In this document: piece after piece, positions 61,386-64,000 of the stretch
Layout: the number at the start of each line of letters is the position of its first letter
Numbering within the stretch: the first letter of the stretch is position 1
Source: Labyrinthula sp. Ha
Lineage: Eukaryota > Sar > Bigyra > Labyrinthulida > Labyrinthulaceae
Direction: 5' to 3'
Assembly: GCA_015227615.1 (NCBI GenBank)
Contig: JAALGZ010000015.1
Coordinates: 707,001-771,000, forward strand
Length of the DNA stretch: 64,000 nt
Notes under the pieces: model-generated
What the model was told of the DNA's origin: nothing
Seen by the model: only the letters and a program-made list of their open reading frames with translations
Databases searched by the model: none
Made by a program: the position numbers and the translations under genes

Positions 61386-64000
61386 GCTAAGTGTTCCACA
61401 TCACATGTGCAATGTTATATGGTTTTCTTTGAGTTTAGCTTCGTGCCATGGATCTAGAGTTAGTTCTATTGATTTGATTTACTGTTCTTGGTTAGAGAAT
61501 TAGGGTTGGGAAATACTCTAAAAAAAAATGAGTTATTAATTCTGCTCTGTGTTTATTTTTAGGTGGTATAGTAATAATAATTCTGTACATGACCCAACAC
61601 GTATGAGTTTCTCTCATATCCCTTAAGTTCTTCCTAGCCTGCGTTTCATTCGGGTTCAAAAGTCTCACACATCTGAAAATAACATCCCTAGGGAAAATTT
61701 TTGGCTGTTGGCACTCAAGGTGGAGTATGAACTCGGTAATAATACTGAGCACAGTGGTGTAGAATTATTTAATTCATGATTTAGTCGAGGTCTTGAAGAG
61801 ACTCCTAAGCAACGAAATCAGCCTAAGCGAGATCTCTAAGATTTTGAGTAAAAACTGAACAAGTCAGAATGGATTTCGGAAGGCATGAATTACTTAAGAA
61901 TGAACTGCTTGGTAAATTCTGAGCCATCATTGAGTAATCACTGAGAGTCCATCAAATTACTTTAAATCAAGATTTTATTTCGAACAGCTAGAGTCCGCTT
62001 TTTGAGTGTTACCGTGGCAGGAAGCTTATTTTTTTACGGCTTCCATGTGGTAAAAAAATAGTTTACAGTTTTATGGAAGATTTGTCTAATTAAGTAAACT
62101 CAAAATCAACAAGTCCACAGACTTGCACAACCTTTTTATGAGCACTTAGATTTTTATGAAATATTTTCATAGTTTTTTTTGTGAGGATCTTCAAAAGTTT
62201 TGCTCAATTAGATGGAAGTTTCATGGTTTTTTCTTTGAATATCATCCAATTTTTCGAGAGAAGTATTAATGGGTACATTAATCTTAGAAAATCTTTCTGA
62301 CAAAATAGGTGCGCTGATATTTGATCCTGTAGATCTCTAGAGCCTAACATCTAAAATGAACTCCTAGAGCGTAAAATTATGAATCTTGGTGAAATATGCT
62401 GCTTCGAGTTTTCAAACAACAGAAGAAATATTGAGAAATCCTAGATTTCCGAAGAACTTTCGAGCAAGTATAGATTATTCTGTATAACATTAAAAAGAAT
62501 GGTGCAGTCGAATGATGCACCATTAATGATCAGGAAAAATCAGGGCGCGGGAGAGGTTATAACAAAAAAGTGATTTATCTAGAAAAAAACTGATAAAGGT
62601 CATTCCCATGTTTAATTCAACGTTTTTATCCCCCTTTCTATTGACAGAGTAACGACAACTGATATTTTAGACTGGCAAGCCATTTATCTTGGCATATGTT
62701 GCGTTGCAGCAAGAAAGTTTGAAAGGAATAAAATTCAAGGTATATTATTTGCTCTCCAGAGATTATTTTCTTGGTGTGAGAGGAGAGGTTAACGTCTGGT
62801 TATTAGTTTTACATATGGGGAAAGTAAGCTATTCTTTGTTCATTCTGCGTAAAATAAAGATTCTATATTCATTTCTCAAGAGGAAAAGTTACAGTAGCTT
62901 ATTTTCAGGTAGGCCAAAGGATGAATACTTATCACCTCAGATTTCTTTCATAACAGTGTTGTTCACTTTATGCCCACCAGGTAGAAGACCTAGCTATACT
63001 CAAGTAATAATTTTCGTTTATGAAAACAATGAAGGGTCATGAGACTTGCCTACGAAATAAGACCATTCTGCTCATCACGGATTACATATGCTAAAGATGG
63101 CCAACGGAACTAATGCAGGTTAATAATATACCTGAGGCTACTTCCTCGTAATCAGAGTACTATACATGGTGAACCTCATTTTAATGGTTCCATTGATGTC
63201 TAATTTGCCCCGCGATATGTTCACCACTGTCTGTGGTAGATTGGTTATTTCTCCTAGCAGGCTCTGTTCCTGAACATGAATAAGGTATTGGTATAGAAAG
63301 TGCAGTTAGATTGAGTAGATCGTCATCAAGAGGGCTCTGAAGTTAACCAAAATAATAATTAATAACGAGTTTTCGGGTAAAAAAGGATAGTATGAAATTA
63401 ACAAAACAGGACTGAAGAATTAATAATATTTCATTATTCATAAAACTTCGTTTTTTATCTTTATGTAGCATTCACTGCATGAATAAATTCCCCAGGATTG
63501 AACTGATAAGGACACATTTAGAGAAGATAATATGCTTTCATCATACATTTGGCAAACTAAATTTGTTTCTACCTGGGTCCAAGTTTTGAAAGTTTCCAAG
63601 GACTTGTGGTAACTATAGATTACCATTCTTCGTATAATCTACACATATGAGGATGCGTGAACTGCTCAAGTAGTTTGTGAAACTGAGAAGTCATCATTCA
63701 ACTGAAGGGTTCAAACCTGATTGATCTTTTATTGCTGTCTTTGTCTGCTCGGATTGGACAAACGCACAGTCAGATACTCGAAAGAGACGCAAAGTTACTA
63801 AAAAGAGCGTTAGGTTAATAAATTGGTCCATTCAAGCTATCTTTAGTGTCGTATAAATCGATCTCAAGACGAATTACTTGTAAGAGGCTCTGTGAAGAAC
63901 CAATAAGTTCTTAGTTACCTCTAGAGAGTCTATGAATACTTAGAATAATAACATCCTAAGTCCGATTACTCGTACGCAGCCTCTTATGTTATAGCTTCTA
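61386..64000. other. AT-rich gap to window end, about 2.6 kb
   Basis: No gene is supported. The longest frame (62689-63042, 117 codons) is rich in Leu, Ser, Tyr and Lys, has no recognisable motif, and is of a length expected about once by chance in this much AT-rich DNA. No RNA gene or repeat was recognised. Confidence 0.45.

Noticed and set aside
62689-63042. 117-codon frame near the window end
   Set aside because: Composition is Leu/Ser/Tyr/Lys-rich with no motif, and about one frame of this length is expected by chance in AT-rich DNA of this size.

Overview
This is nuclear DNA from a unicellular eukaryote that I cannot place precisely. It carries a core histone set, a CCT chaperonin subunit, an APC/C cullin, an E2 enzyme, ATG12, a cGMP-kinase-like AGC kinase, a calcium-dependent protein kinase (CDPK), an AP2-like DNA-binding protein and a secreted GH2 beta-mannosidase. 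CDPK, PKG-like and AP2-like proteins together point to an alga or a SAR-type protist rather than an animal or fungus. The DNA is AT-rich. Most genes have no intron. The eight introns I could define from protein continuity are only 29-32 nt long and all end in TAG, a size class known from a few protists such as Blastocystis, but I make no species claim.

Layout: genes sit in compact islands. (1) 1-1843: 3' end of an RBM28/Nop4-like RNA-binding protein, convergent with an AP2-like gene. (2) 4917-9640: UBE2D-type E2, a membrane-anchored coiled-coil protein divergent from GRWD1, and CCT7. (3) 15003-17111: orphan with two Cys/His repeats. (4) 20719-24496: two-exon orphan of 1248 residues. (5) 27419-30579: ATG12 convergent with beta-mannosidase. 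(6) 36346-40918: an orphan gene with a probable decayed upstream copy, then two divergent histone pairs (H2A/H3 and H2B/H4). (7) 43286-47435: APC2 convergent with the PKG-like kinase. (8) 51256-53978: CDPK convergent with a coiled-coil protein. (9) 58406-61385: a histidine phosphatase, then a divergent pair of tetraspanin-like membrane proteins. Between islands lie AT-rich gaps of 2.4-7 kb with no convincing intact gene, although several contain short coding-like relics.

Neighbouring genes are strikingly close: convergent stops lie 27-175 bp apart and divergent starts 61-140 bp apart. The histone genes share a promoter element and a 3' stem-loop, so they form one co-regulated unit. The cell-biology genes cover ribosome assembly (RBM28-like, GRWD1), protein folding (CCT7), ubiquitin and cell cycle (E2, APC2), autophagy and lysosome (ATG12, beta-mannosidase) and cyclic-nucleotide or calcium signalling (PKG-like, CDPK). 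They do not form an operon-like pathway.

No tRNA, rRNA, CRISPR array or intact transposon was recognised. Introns and gene starts were inferred by eye from reading-frame continuity and family conservation; transcript data would settle them.
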